This document shows positions 42,421-49,792 of a stretch of DNA of 64,000 bases, in pieces (position 1 is the first letter of the stretch; each line of letters begins with the position of its first letter). The stretch lies in contig CAVZUK010000003.1 in NCBI GenBank assembly GCA_963778465.1, positions 1,550,001 through 1,614,000 on the forward strand, written 5' to 3'. Under the pieces are notes generated by a model. That model was given only the letters and a program-made list of their open reading frames with translations, was not told the DNA's origin and ran no database searches. A program made the position numbers and the translations under genes. This DNA comes from CAVZBW01 sp963778465. GTDB taxonomy: Bacteria; Actinomycetota; Acidimicrobiia; Acidimicrobiales; RAAP-2.

Positions 42421-43447
42421 ATGGATCCGCGCTCCGCCCTGCAACGGATCGCCTACCTCCTCGAGCGCGACCGTGCGAGCACCTACAAGGTGAGAGCGTT
42501 CCGGCGCGCGGCGGAAGTGGTCGGTGAGCTGGACGCCGAGGAGCTGGAGCAGCTCGCGGCCACGGGCCGTCTCGCCACGCTTCCCGGCGTGGGAGAGAGC
42601 TCGGCGCGGGTGATCAAGGAGTGCCTGGCGGGCGGCATGCCGTCCTACCTGCAGGAGCTCGAGGATCGTCCCGCCCCGGACGAGTGGGTGCCCTCACCGG
42701 CTGCCGAGGCCCTGCTGCGAGCGCTTCGTGGCGACTTTCACAGCCACTCGGATTGGTCGGACGGGGGTTCGCCGGTGGCGGAGATGGCGAGCGGCGGCAG
42801 CCGAGCTCGGACACGCCTACCTCGCCCTGACGGACCACAGCGCCCGGCTCACCGTGGCGCATGGCCTGGATGCCGAGCGCCTCGGCCGCCAGTTGGAGTT
42901 GGTGGCCGACCTCAACGAAGAGCTCGCTCCATTTCGGGTATTGACCGGGATGGAGGTCGACATCCTCGAAGACGGTTCGCTCGACCTCGACGATGGGCAT
43001 CTCGAAAGGCTGGACGTCGTCGTGGCCAGTGCCCACTCCAAGCTCCGGATGGAGAAGGGCCCGATGACCGAGCGGCTGTTGGCGGCTCTCGAGAGCCCGC
43101 ACACCGATGTGCTCGGACATTGCACCGGCAGGATCATCACGGGTCGAGGGCGCCCACCGTCGACGTTCGACGCGGACGCCGTCTTCGGGGCGTGCGCTCG
43201 GACCGGCACGGCGGTGGAGATCAACTCCCGGCCCGACCGGCGCGACCCGCCACCGGAGCTCCTGCGACGGGCCATCGAGCTTGGATGCTTGGTCACCATC
43301 GACAGCGATGCCCACGCGCCCGGACAGCTCGAGTGGCAGATCTTCGGGTGCGAGCAGGCTGCCGAATCAGATGTCCCGATGGAGCGGATCGTCAACTCGT
43401 GGCCGCTGGAAGAGGTTCTGGCCTGGACTGCGGGTCACGCCGGGTAG
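42421..43447 (+). pseudogene. PHP-domain phosphoesterase with HhH DNA-binding N-terminus, frameshifted
   Basis: The N-terminal ~70 residues are PolX-like: LQRIAYLLERDRASTYKVRAFRRAAEVV and the helix-hairpin-helix ATGRLATLPGVGESSARVI. A PHP domain follows, RGDFHSHSDWSDGGSPVAEMA; then at about 42795 the frame shifts and continues AAAELGHAYLALTDHSARLTVA…LTGMEVDILEDGSLD…HCTGRIITGR…DSDAHAPGQL to 43447. Metal ligands HSHSD, TDHS, ME-D, SAH and DSDAH are all present across the two frames. The sum is one base off frame. If the shift is an error the protein is a DNA-related PHP phosphoesterase. Confidence 0.75.
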
Positions 43448-43775
43448 GGGAGAGGCCGCCGATCGTCGCCCATCCGGGTCGGTTCCTTCCAGGACCGAGG
43501 CAGCGATCTCACGGGTGTCAAAGGCCCCAGCGTCTCGCCAACCGGCCTTGACGTCCCGCTTCTCCCGAGTTGCCGGCCCGCCGTGTGCGCTCGATGGACG
43601 ACGCAGGCTCGGGGCGAACGGCCGGCAGATCGGTTGCCGTCGGCGCTTGGTCGACGCCCGTCAAGCCAACCGGACCGGGCCCTGGGGCACGCCTCGGCCC
43701 CAGGGCTTGCTCGACGAGGTCCATGCCGTGGCGCGGCGGAGCCAGGGGTTGACGGCACGGTCATCTAGCGCGATA
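43448..43775. other. Intergenic region upstream of the YtrA operon
   Basis: About 330 bases without a supported gene. It holds a strong hairpin (43679-43706) and the promoter and start of the palindrome for the downstream GntR/YtrA operon. Composition is evenly GC-rich until about 43760, where it becomes AT-rich. Confidence 0.4.
43679..43706. terminator. GC-rich hairpin, candidate terminator
   Basis: GCCCTGGGGC (43679-43688) and GCCCCAGGGC (43697-43706) form a perfect 10-bp stem with an 8-base loop, between the PHP gene and the YtrA operon. There is no clear T tract after it, so the assignment rests on stem strength and position. Confidence 0.45.
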
Positions 43776-43777
43776 TT
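43749..43777 (+). promoter_or_regulatory. Promoter of the YtrA-ABC operon
   Basis: A -35 hexamer TTGACG (43749-43754) is followed after 17 bases by GATATT (43772-43777), a plausible -10. The -10 end runs into the palindrome at 43776-43797, so repressor binding would block transcription start. Confidence 0.5.
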
Positions 43778-43797
43778 TATCTAGGTACCTAGATAAA
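43776..43797. promoter_or_regulatory. 22-bp perfect palindrome, candidate YtrA operator
   Basis: The sequence is its own reverse complement over all 22 bases, with half-site TTTATCTAGGT and its mirror. It occupies the expected transcription start and ends just before the AGGAG ribosome site of the YtrA-like gene. Perfect even palindromes are usual for GntR/YtrA autorepression. Confidence 0.7.
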
Positions 43798-43805
43798 GGA
43801 GCCAC

Positions 43806-44195
43806 GTGATCCAATTCCACCTCGATCCCCAGTCGGGCGTCGCACCGTATTTGCAGATCGTCCAGCAAGTGCGTCACGCGCTCCGGCTCGGAATGCTCGA
43901 GGAGGGCGAGCAGCTGCCGACCGTCAAGGAGGTCGTGGCTCAGCTCGCCATCAACCCGAACACGGTCCTCAAGGCCTACAAAGAGCTCGAGCATGCCGGA
44001 ATCGCCGCGGCCAGGCCCGGTATCGGAACCTTTGTCACCGCCTCCCTCCCGCCGATCTCCCTGGCGGCTCATGGACCGCTCCGTCAACAGCTCGAGCGCT
44101 GGCTGGCGAAGGCTCGACGGGACGGGCTCGACGACGAGAGCATCGAGGCGCTCTTTCGTGACTGCCTTCGGTCGTCGGCGGAGGACGTCGCGTGA
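43806..44195 (+). CDS. GntR family regulator, YtrA subfamily
   Basis: The 129-residue protein is a GntR winged helix (PYLQIVQQVRHALRLGMLEEGEQLPTVKEVVAQLAINPNTVLKAYKELEHAGI) with the short helical YtrA tail in place of a ligand domain. Members repress adjacent ABC operons and respond to envelope stress or antibiotics. The GTG at 43806 follows AGGAG, 8 bases after a perfect palindrome. The stop overlaps the ATPase gene by GTGA, so regulator and transporter are coupled. Confidence 0.9.
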   Translation: MIQFHLDPQSGVAPYLQIVQQVRHALRLGMLEEGEQLPTVKEVVAQLAINPNTVLKAYKELEHAGIAAARPGIGTFVTASLPPISLAAHGPLRQQLERWLAKARRDGLDDESIEALFRDCLRSSAEDVA

Positions 44196-45085
44196 CGGGC
44201 ACCGCGATCAGCACCGAAGCCCTCGGTAAGCGCTACCGGCGTCGGTGGGCGCTCTCGGAGTGCTCGCTCTCGATCCCGACCGGGCGCGTGGTGGGGCTCG
44301 TCGGACCCAATGGTGCAGGAAAGACGACGCTGCTCCACCTGGCCGCCGGTCTGATGCCGGCGACGACCGGCACGGTCCGGGTGTTGGGCGCAACCCCGGG
44401 ACTCTCCGCGGACGAGCTCGGACGAGTGGGGTTCGTGGCGCAGGAGACGCCGACCTACGCAGCCCTGACCGTCGCCGACCACTTGGCGATGGGCGCCTGG
44501 CTCAACCCGAGGTGGGATGCCGACCATGCCGTACGGCGCCTCGAGGCCCTTGGCATCGACCGCCGCCAACGGGCGGGCAAGCTCTCTGGCGGACAGAGAG
44601 CCCAGCTGGCCCTCACGATCGCGATCGCCAAGCGACCCGAGCTGTTGCTCCTCGACGAACCGGTGGCGAGCCTTGACCCGCTCGCCCGACGGGAGTTTCT
44701 CCAGGGCCTCATGGAGGTCGTGGTCGAGGAATCGATGAGCGTGGTGCTGTCGTCGCATCTGGTGGCCGATCTCGAACGGGTCTGTGACTACGTCGTGGTG
44801 CTCGTCTCGTCACGCGTGCAGATCGCCGGCGAGATCGACGACCTCCTGGCGTCGCATCACCGACTCAGCGGTCCGCGCCATGACCTCGATCGACTACCGC
44901 GTGGCCAGACGGTTATCGAAGCGCGACACACCGACCGTCAGAGCACCCTCCTCGTCCGCTGCACCGAGCCGATACTCGATCCGAGTTGGCGGGTCGAGCC
45001 CGTCCACCTCGAGGATCTCGTCCTCGGCTACATGGGCCGCAGCACCCCCGAGAACCCGCGGCATCACGAGGAGGTCCGGCGGTGA
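44192..45085 (+). CDS. ABC transporter ATPase of the YtrA-regulated system
   Basis: The 297-residue ATPase has Walker A GPNGAGKTTLL, Q-loop QETPTYAALTV, signature KLSGGQRAQLAL, Walker B LLLLDEPVASLDP and switch His SSHLVADL. The last ~80 residues form a regulatory extension (QTVIEARHTDRQSTLLVRCTEP). The class matches YtrB/EcsA-type exporters with ABC-2-like permeases. Both ends overlap neighbours by four bases. Confidence 0.9.
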   Translation: MTGTAISTEALGKRYRRRWALSECSLSIPTGRVVGLVGPNGAGKTTLLHLAAGLMPATTGTVRVLGATPGLSADELGRVGFVAQETPTYAALTVADHLAMGAWLNPRWDADHAVRRLEALGIDRRQRAGKLSGGQRAQLALTIAIAKRPELLLLDEPVASLDPLARREFLQGLMEVVVEESMSVVLSSHLVADLERVCDYVVVLVSSRVQIAGEIDDLLASHHRLSGPRHDLDRLPRGQTVIEARHTDRQSTLLVRCTEPILDPSWRVEPVHLEDLVLGYMGRSTPENPRHHEEVRR

Positions 45086-46287
45086 TCCGTTTCGTGCTGC
45101 GACAGTTCCGCACCCAGGGCCTTGTGGCGCTCGCCGCGTTGGTTGCCCTCGCCGTCCTGGCGATGGTCACCGGTCCTCACCTCGTCCACCTCTACGACAC
45201 GACCATCGTCGCCTGCCAGAGGGTCGGTGACTGCGGGCCGGCGACCGCCGCGCTCACTGCCGCCGATGGTCACCTCTCCAATTGGCTGGGCGCGTTGGTC
45301 CTCGCCGTACCGGCGATCCTCGGCGTCTTCTGGGGTGCGCCGCTCATCGCCCGGGAGCTCGAGACCGGCACGTTCCGGATGGTGTGGACCCAAAGCGTGA
45401 CCCGGACGCGCTGGCTGGCGGTCAAACTCTGCGTCGTCGGCGTCGCCACGATCGTGGTGGCCGGTCTGACGAGCCTCATCGTGACCCTGTGGGCCAGCCC
45501 GATCGACAAGGCGAACGGCGGCGCCTTCGACGTCGTGTTCGACGAGCGCAACATCGTCCCCGTTGCCTACGCAGCCTTCGCCTTCGCCCTCGGTGTGGCC
45601 GTCGGACTGGTTGTCCGACGGACGCTGGTGGCAATGGCCGCCACGGTTGCCGGCTTCGTCGCCGTTCGGTTCCCTGTCGCAGAGTGGGTGCGGCCCTATC
45701 TGGCGAGCCCGCTCCGGATCGTCTCGTCGTTCCGGGTGCCTTCGGGTCCCGGCGGGGCGATCGTGGTGGGCAAGGGGCTGCAGAGCGGCGACTGGGTGCT
45801 CAGCGAGCAGACGCTCGACCGCTCCGGACACGTCCTGGCCAACGGCCTCTACGACATCTCGATCGGCCGTGGGGGCTATCTCAGCGTCGCCGGACAGCGG
45901 TGCCCCGCGTCGGACCGGGTGACCACGACGTCACAGGCAACGGTCGTCGATGCCGTGCGCCGCTGCGCCGCCGGGCTCCACCTCAGGCAGGTCATCACCT
46001 ACCAGCCGAGGAGCCGCTACTGGCCGTTCCAATGGGAAGAGTCGGCACTCTTCATGGTCCTCGCCGGCCTCCTGGTCGCCTTCTGCCTCTGGTGGCTCCT
46101 ACGGACCTACAACGGGAGAGGCCAAGGCTCTCGTCCGACCCGGCTGTCGGATGCGAGCAGCGTCACCGTCCCGAGCCTTGACCACACGGGTGAGAGGCCG
46201 ACCGCCGAACCACCGATGCAGGGCGTGCTGCGCGCCGACGCCCCATCGCAGCGCACCGATCGCCTTCGTCTGGTTCCCGACACCTGA
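45082..46287 (+). CDS. ABC transporter permease of the YtrA-regulated system
   Basis: The 401-residue protein has six or seven hydrophobic helices: LVALAALVALAVLAMVTG, LGALVLAVPAILGVFWGA, IARELETGTFRMVWTQSVTR (the cytoplasmic loop typical of ABC-2 exporters), VVGVATIVVAGLTSLIVTLWA, VAYAAFAFALGVAVGLVVR and the last near ALFMVLAGLLVAFCLWWLL. An outside segment of about 130 residues with paired Cys precedes the final helix. The C-terminal ~60 residues are polar. GTG at 45082 overlaps the ATPase stop. Confidence 0.85.
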   Translation: MIRFVLRQFRTQGLVALAALVALAVLAMVTGPHLVHLYDTTIVACQRVGDCGPATAALTAADGHLSNWLGALVLAVPAILGVFWGAPLIARELETGTFRMVWTQSVTRTRWLAVKLCVVGVATIVVAGLTSLIVTLWASPIDKANGGAFDVVFDERNIVPVAYAAFAFALGVAVGLVVRRTLVAMAATVAGFVAVRFPVAEWVRPYLASPLRIVSSFRVPSGPGGAIVVGKGLQSGDWVLSEQTLDRSGHVLANGLYDISIGRGGYLSVAGQRCPASDRVTTTSQATVVDAVRRCAAGLHLRQVITYQPRSRYWPFQWEESALFMVLAGLLVAFCLWWLLRTYNGRGQGSRPTRLSDASSVTVPSLDHTGERPTAEPPMQGVLRADAPSQRTDRLRLVPDT

Positions 46288-46396
46288 AGAGACAGACCCT
46301 CACGAGAGTCGCGCCGGAGACGGGCCGCCGTGAAGCTCCACTGCAGTCAGGAATCCTCGGCACCCTCCCTCCCCCTGTTCGGGCCTGCGCAGGACT

Positions 46397-47236
46397 TCAG
46401 CCCGCCGTCGTCGGACCCAGGTAGCGCCGCACGATCTGGCTCTGGGTGATCACGCCGAGGGGGCCTTCGCGGTCGTGGACCTGGGCCACGACGACCCCGA
46501 CACCCCCCGGTCCGACGCGAGAGGCGGCCTCCAACCGGAACCATGGACCGATCGGTTCCCGAGACACGGTCAGGTTCACGTCGGCGTTGATCAGAGCGAG
46601 GCCCTCTCCGACCGAGCCGTCGATGCTGAGAGGGGAGCCGAAGTCGGCTATGGCCAGGAGCTCCGCCAGCCCCCCGCTGGCCTCTCCTTCCACGACGGGC
46701 ACCACGAGGCGGAGCCACGCCGCACTGGGTTCGGCCACCCCGTAGCCGCCACGGACAATCCGGTGCTCGGTCGCGTCACGCACAAAGGTGATCTGACCCG
46801 GCGGGTACAGGGCGTCCCAGTTCATCAGTGGGAACGCTTCGGGACGCTCTGCATCGAGCAACGCCGGGTGCGCCGCCGCCACCTGGGTGGTCCGCATGGC
46901 GAGCGCCCGCGCACCCACGACGCGCTCCCCACCCTCCGTCGCCAGCTGGATATCGAGGTGGGCGATCCGGTTGCTCACCTGCCGCCGCTCGACCGTGCCC
47001 ACCAAGGGCATGAGGGGAGCGGGACGCTCGAGGTCCACCTGGACCCGGGCGAGGAGTTCGCCTTCCCTGACCTCCGACGCCGCCAGGGTCCCGATCAGCG
47101 CACTGGGTGCGCCGCCGTGCATGGCATCCGGCCGCCAGGGTCCGGTCGTGAACGGCGTCGGGATGAAGCGCGCACCATCGCGCCGGTAGAGGCAACCTTC
47201 CACGGCGTCAGACGCGACTGGCGTTGGCAGACGCAT
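46397..47236 (-). CDS. TesB-like acyl-CoA thioesterase (double hotdog)
   Basis: The 279-residue protein fits the thioesterase-like 4HBT_3 family: an N-terminal hotdog with TTGPWRPDAMHGGAPSALIGTLA and RVQVDLERPAPLMPLVG, and a second with SIDGSVGEGLALINADVNLTVSREPIGPWFRLEA, where the second domain carries the likely catalytic Asp/Thr. It hydrolyses or screens acyl-CoA esters. It lies 53 bases downstream of the solute-binding-protein gene on the same strand and may be co-transcribed. Confidence 0.82.
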   Translation of the reverse strand: MRLPTPVASDAVEGCLYRRDGARFIPTPFTTGPWRPDAMHGGAPSALIGTLAASEVREGELLARVQVDLERPAPLMPLVGTVERRQVSNRIAHLDIQLATEGGERVVGARALAMRTTQVAAAHPALLDAERPEAFPLMNWDALYPPGQITFVRDATEHRIVRGGYGVAEPSAAWLRLVVPVVEGEASGGLAELLAIADFGSPLSIDGSVGEGLALINADVNLTVSREPIGPWFRLEAASRVGPGGVGVVVAQVHDREGPLGVITQSQIVRRYLGPTTAG

Positions 47237-47289
47237 TCAAGCCGGCTTGAGGCGGTGACGTCGGCCGAGCACTCTTCGGGATCGTGCCG

Positions 47290-48369
47290 TCAACCTTCGT
47301 CCCAGGGCTCGAAGAGTCCCTCGAACTCCAGCCTGCCGTCCTTGACGCGCCCGTAGAGGAGCCAGTCGCCCCGGAACATGCCGTGCTCGTTGGGCGAACA
47401 GGCGATGTGCGCCCGGGGGCCGCCCGTCGTGCTCGGCATGAAGCGAATCCGCTCGAGTCCGGTCTTGAGCCCCTCACCGTTCAGGACCGGGGCGCGTACG
47501 AGGCCCTCGACCAGCACCCGAGCCGTGTCGTAGGCGAGAACCGGGATGGCGTTGGGCCAGAACGGCGGCTCCTCGCCGTAGCGACCGGTGAAGCGCTCGT
47601 GGAAGCCCTTGACCAGGGGGTTGGTCGGGTCGAACTGGTCGATGCCGACCCAGCCCTCGAACTTCTCGAAGCCCATCAGGTAGAACATGAATGCGGTCGT
47701 CATGATCCGGGGCGGATCCCACCGGAGCTCGTCGAGTGCCTCACGCATGAGGCCCTTCGCGGCCAACATCCCGTAGCCCATGTACACGAGGGCGTCGGGC
47801 TCGATGCCTTGGAGATTCCGGAGGTTGGTCGCCAGATCGCTGGGGGACTGGCTGACCGTCTCCACGGCGGCCACGGAGACGTCCCGGCGACGTGCCTCTT
47901 GGCGAAAGAAGCGGAAGTACTCCTCTCCGTTCGGCGAGATCTCGCTCAGCACGGCCACCCGCTGGTGCCCGTTGCGCTTGAGCCATCCCACGATGAGCGC
48001 GGCGTCCCCACCACAGTCGCCGTTGCCGAGGCGGAAGCAGTAGTCGCCGAAGAGGCGTTCCGTTCCCGCCCAGCTGATCAGCGGCACCCTGAGCTCGTTG
48101 GCCAGGGGGCCGACGGTGATGGCGTTGTCCGAGCTGTAGGCACCGGCCACGCCGATGCACCCTTCGTCGATCAGATGCCGAAATCCGTCGGTGGCGTTCT
48201 TCGCCGACCCCTGCGGCAGCCCGTTCTCGGGGTGCAAGACGAACTCCACGGGCCGATCCAGCAGTCCCTTCTCGAATGCTTCGTCGAAGGCCATCCGGTG
48301 GATCTTGTCGTAGCCGCCACCTGGGCCGTCGAGGGCCGACCCCAGCCAACCGATCTTGATGGGCTCCAT
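47290..48369 (-). CDS. Type I periplasmic-binding-fold protein (Peripla_BP_6/urea-amide type) without signal peptide
   Basis: The 359-residue protein has the fold of branched-chain amino acid/urea-type binding proteins: IKIGWLGSALDGPGGGYDKIHRMAFDEA, SAKNATDGFRHLIDEGCIGVAGAYSSDNAITVGPL and LPLISWAGTERLFGDYCFRLGNGD. It begins directly with the first strand, MEPIKIGWLG, with no signal peptide or lipobox, and no permease is near. It may be a cytoplasmic sensor, like AmiC, or an annotated start issue, though upstream codons give no leader. It precedes the thioesterase gene. Confidence 0.8.
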   Translation of the reverse strand: MEPIKIGWLGSALDGPGGGYDKIHRMAFDEAFEKGLLDRPVEFVLHPENGLPQGSAKNATDGFRHLIDEGCIGVAGAYSSDNAITVGPLANELRVPLISWAGTERLFGDYCFRLGNGDCGGDAALIVGWLKRNGHQRVAVLSEISPNGEEYFRFFRQEARRRDVSVAAVETVSQSPSDLATNLRNLQGIEPDALVYMGYGMLAAKGLMREALDELRWDPPRIMTTAFMFYLMGFEKFEGWVGIDQFDPTNPLVKGFHERFTGRYGEEPPFWPNAIPVLAYDTARVLVEGLVRAPVLNGEGLKTGLERIRFMPSTTGGPRAHIACSPNEHGMFRGDWLLYGRVKDGRLEFEGLFEPWDEG

Positions 48370-48517
48370 TCCGTCTCCGCCTTCCTTTTCCGTCGACCCG
48401 CCGATGAACCGTCGACCGTGCCGGGGCTGTGAGTTCGACCGGATCGGCTTCGGGGCTCGATCCTGCCAGAACTCCCGGTGTGAGGCCCTCCCCGGCGCCG
48501 TCGGTGCGACGTGGCTA

Positions 48518-48556
48518 TTGATTGCGGCTATATCTGAAGCGTATACTCTCGGATAT
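48518..48556 (+). promoter_or_regulatory. Leaderless-type promoter and dyad at the PadR gene
   Basis: TTGATT (48518-48523) and TATACT (48542-48547) are spaced 18 bases, and the A of the start ATG (48555) is 7 bases after the -10, as in leaderless transcripts. ATATC (48530-48534) and GATAT (48552-48556) flank a central GTATAC in a 27-base dyad over the promoter, suiting PadR autoregulation. Confidence 0.5.
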
Positions 48557-49079
48557 GAGCGTCCCCCTGGCCCTCCTCGGGCTCCTCGAGCGCGAACCCA
48601 GCCACGGTTACGAGCTGAAGCGCGACTACGACACCTACCTGAGCCCCGGGAGACCGCTCCCCTTCGGCCAGGTGTACGCCACCCTGTCTCGATTGGCGCG
48701 CGACGGAAAGGCGACTGCCGGCGAGGTCGAGCCCGGAGCGGGGCCCGAGCGCAAGCGTTACTTCATCACCGACTCGGGGAAGGACGAGGTCGAGGCGTGG
48801 CTCGCGCAGCCGATCCCGGCAGAGCCCTACCTCCAGTCGGATCTCTTCGTGAAAGTTGCCCTGTCGCTCATGCTCGGACGTCATGCGGAGGGGTACCTCG
48901 ACGCGCAGCGGGCAACGCACCTGCAGCGGATGCGCGAGCTCACCGCGCTGAAGCAGCAGGGAAGCCTCGTCGACGCACTCCTTGCGGACCACGGCCTCTT
49001 CCACTTGGAGGCCGACCTCCGCTGGATCGATCTCACTTCCGCACGGCTCGACGCCCTCGCAGGGGAGATACGGCCATGA
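48555..49079 (+). CDS. PadR family regulator
   Basis: The 174-residue protein has the PadR winged helix LALLGLLEREPSHGYELKRDYDTYLSPGRPLPFGQVYATLSRLARDGKATA and the helical C-terminal dimerisation part with Vir_act_alpha_C-like features (LMLGRHAEGYLDAQRATHLQRM). It probably represses the ABC genes it precedes; these systems respond to antimicrobial peptides or lipids. ATG 48555 is preferred over an upstream in-frame start that would include the -10 region. The stop overlaps the ATPase start (ATGA). Confidence 0.9.
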   Translation: MSVPLALLGLLEREPSHGYELKRDYDTYLSPGRPLPFGQVYATLSRLARDGKATAGEVEPGAGPERKRYFITDSGKDEVEAWLAQPIPAEPYLQSDLFVKVALSLMLGRHAEGYLDAQRATHLQRMRELTALKQQGSLVDALLADHGLFHLEADLRWIDLTSARLDALAGEIRP

Positions 49080-49792
49080 CCAACGCACTTCGGCAACCCT
49101 CGACGACCACGACCTCAGGACTCATCGAGGCGAAGGACCTGGTGCTCTCCTTTGGAGAGACCCCCGCGCTCCGCGGCGCCGGCTTCTCGGCAAAGCGCGG
49201 CGAGATCGTCGCCGTGATGGGTCCGAGCGGCTCCGGAAAGTCGACGTTGCTCCACTGCCTGGCGGGCATCCTCGTCCCGGATGCTGGTGAGGTCCGCTTC
49301 GAGGGAAAGCGCATCGACACCCTCCGCGAGGGGGAGCGCAGCGCGCTGCGCAGAGACCACTTCGGTTTCATCTTCCAGTTCGGCCAGCTCGTCCCCGAGC
49401 TTTCCGCCGCGGAGAACGTGGCCCTTCCCCTGTTGCTCGCGGGCGTACGCAGAGACGAGGCGCTCCGGACGGCCAGGAGCTGGTTCGAGCGACTCGACCT
49501 CGACGGTCTGGAGGGCCACCGCAGCGGCGAGATGTCGGGTGGACAGGCTCAGCGAGTTGCGCTGGCACGTGGGCTCGTCGCCCACCCCGGGGTGCTCTTC
49601 GCGGACGAGCCGACGGGGTCGCTCGACTCCCTCAACGGCGAGTTGGTCATGCACTTGATGACCGGCTTGGCTCGTGAGGAGGGCACCACGATCGTCCTCG
49701 TGACTCACGAGCCACGGGTCGCGGCCTACGCGGATCGAGAGGTCATCGTACGGGACGGTCGGGTGACCGCGACCGGGGCGGTGCCCGGGTGA
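49076..49792 (+). CDS. MacB/LolD-type ABC ATPase of the PadR-linked exporter
   Basis: The 238-residue ATPase has Walker A GPSGSGKSTLL, Q-loop QFGQLVPELSAAENV, signature MSGGQAQRVALARG, Walker B VLFADEPTGSLD and switch His VTHEPRVA. It pairs with the large FtsX-type permease that follows; the last codons overlap its GTG (GTGA). It is a paralogue of the ATPase at 41473-42189. Confidence 0.91.
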   Translation: MTNALRQPSTTTTSGLIEAKDLVLSFGETPALRGAGFSAKRGEIVAVMGPSGSGKSTLLHCLAGILVPDAGEVRFEGKRIDTLREGERSALRRDHFGFIFQFGQLVPELSAAENVALPLLLAGVRRDEALRTARSWFERLDLDGLEGHRSGEMSGGQAQRVALARGLVAHPGVLFADEPTGSLDSLNGELVMHLMTGLAREEGTTIVLVTHEPRVAAYADREVIVRDGRVTATGAVPG

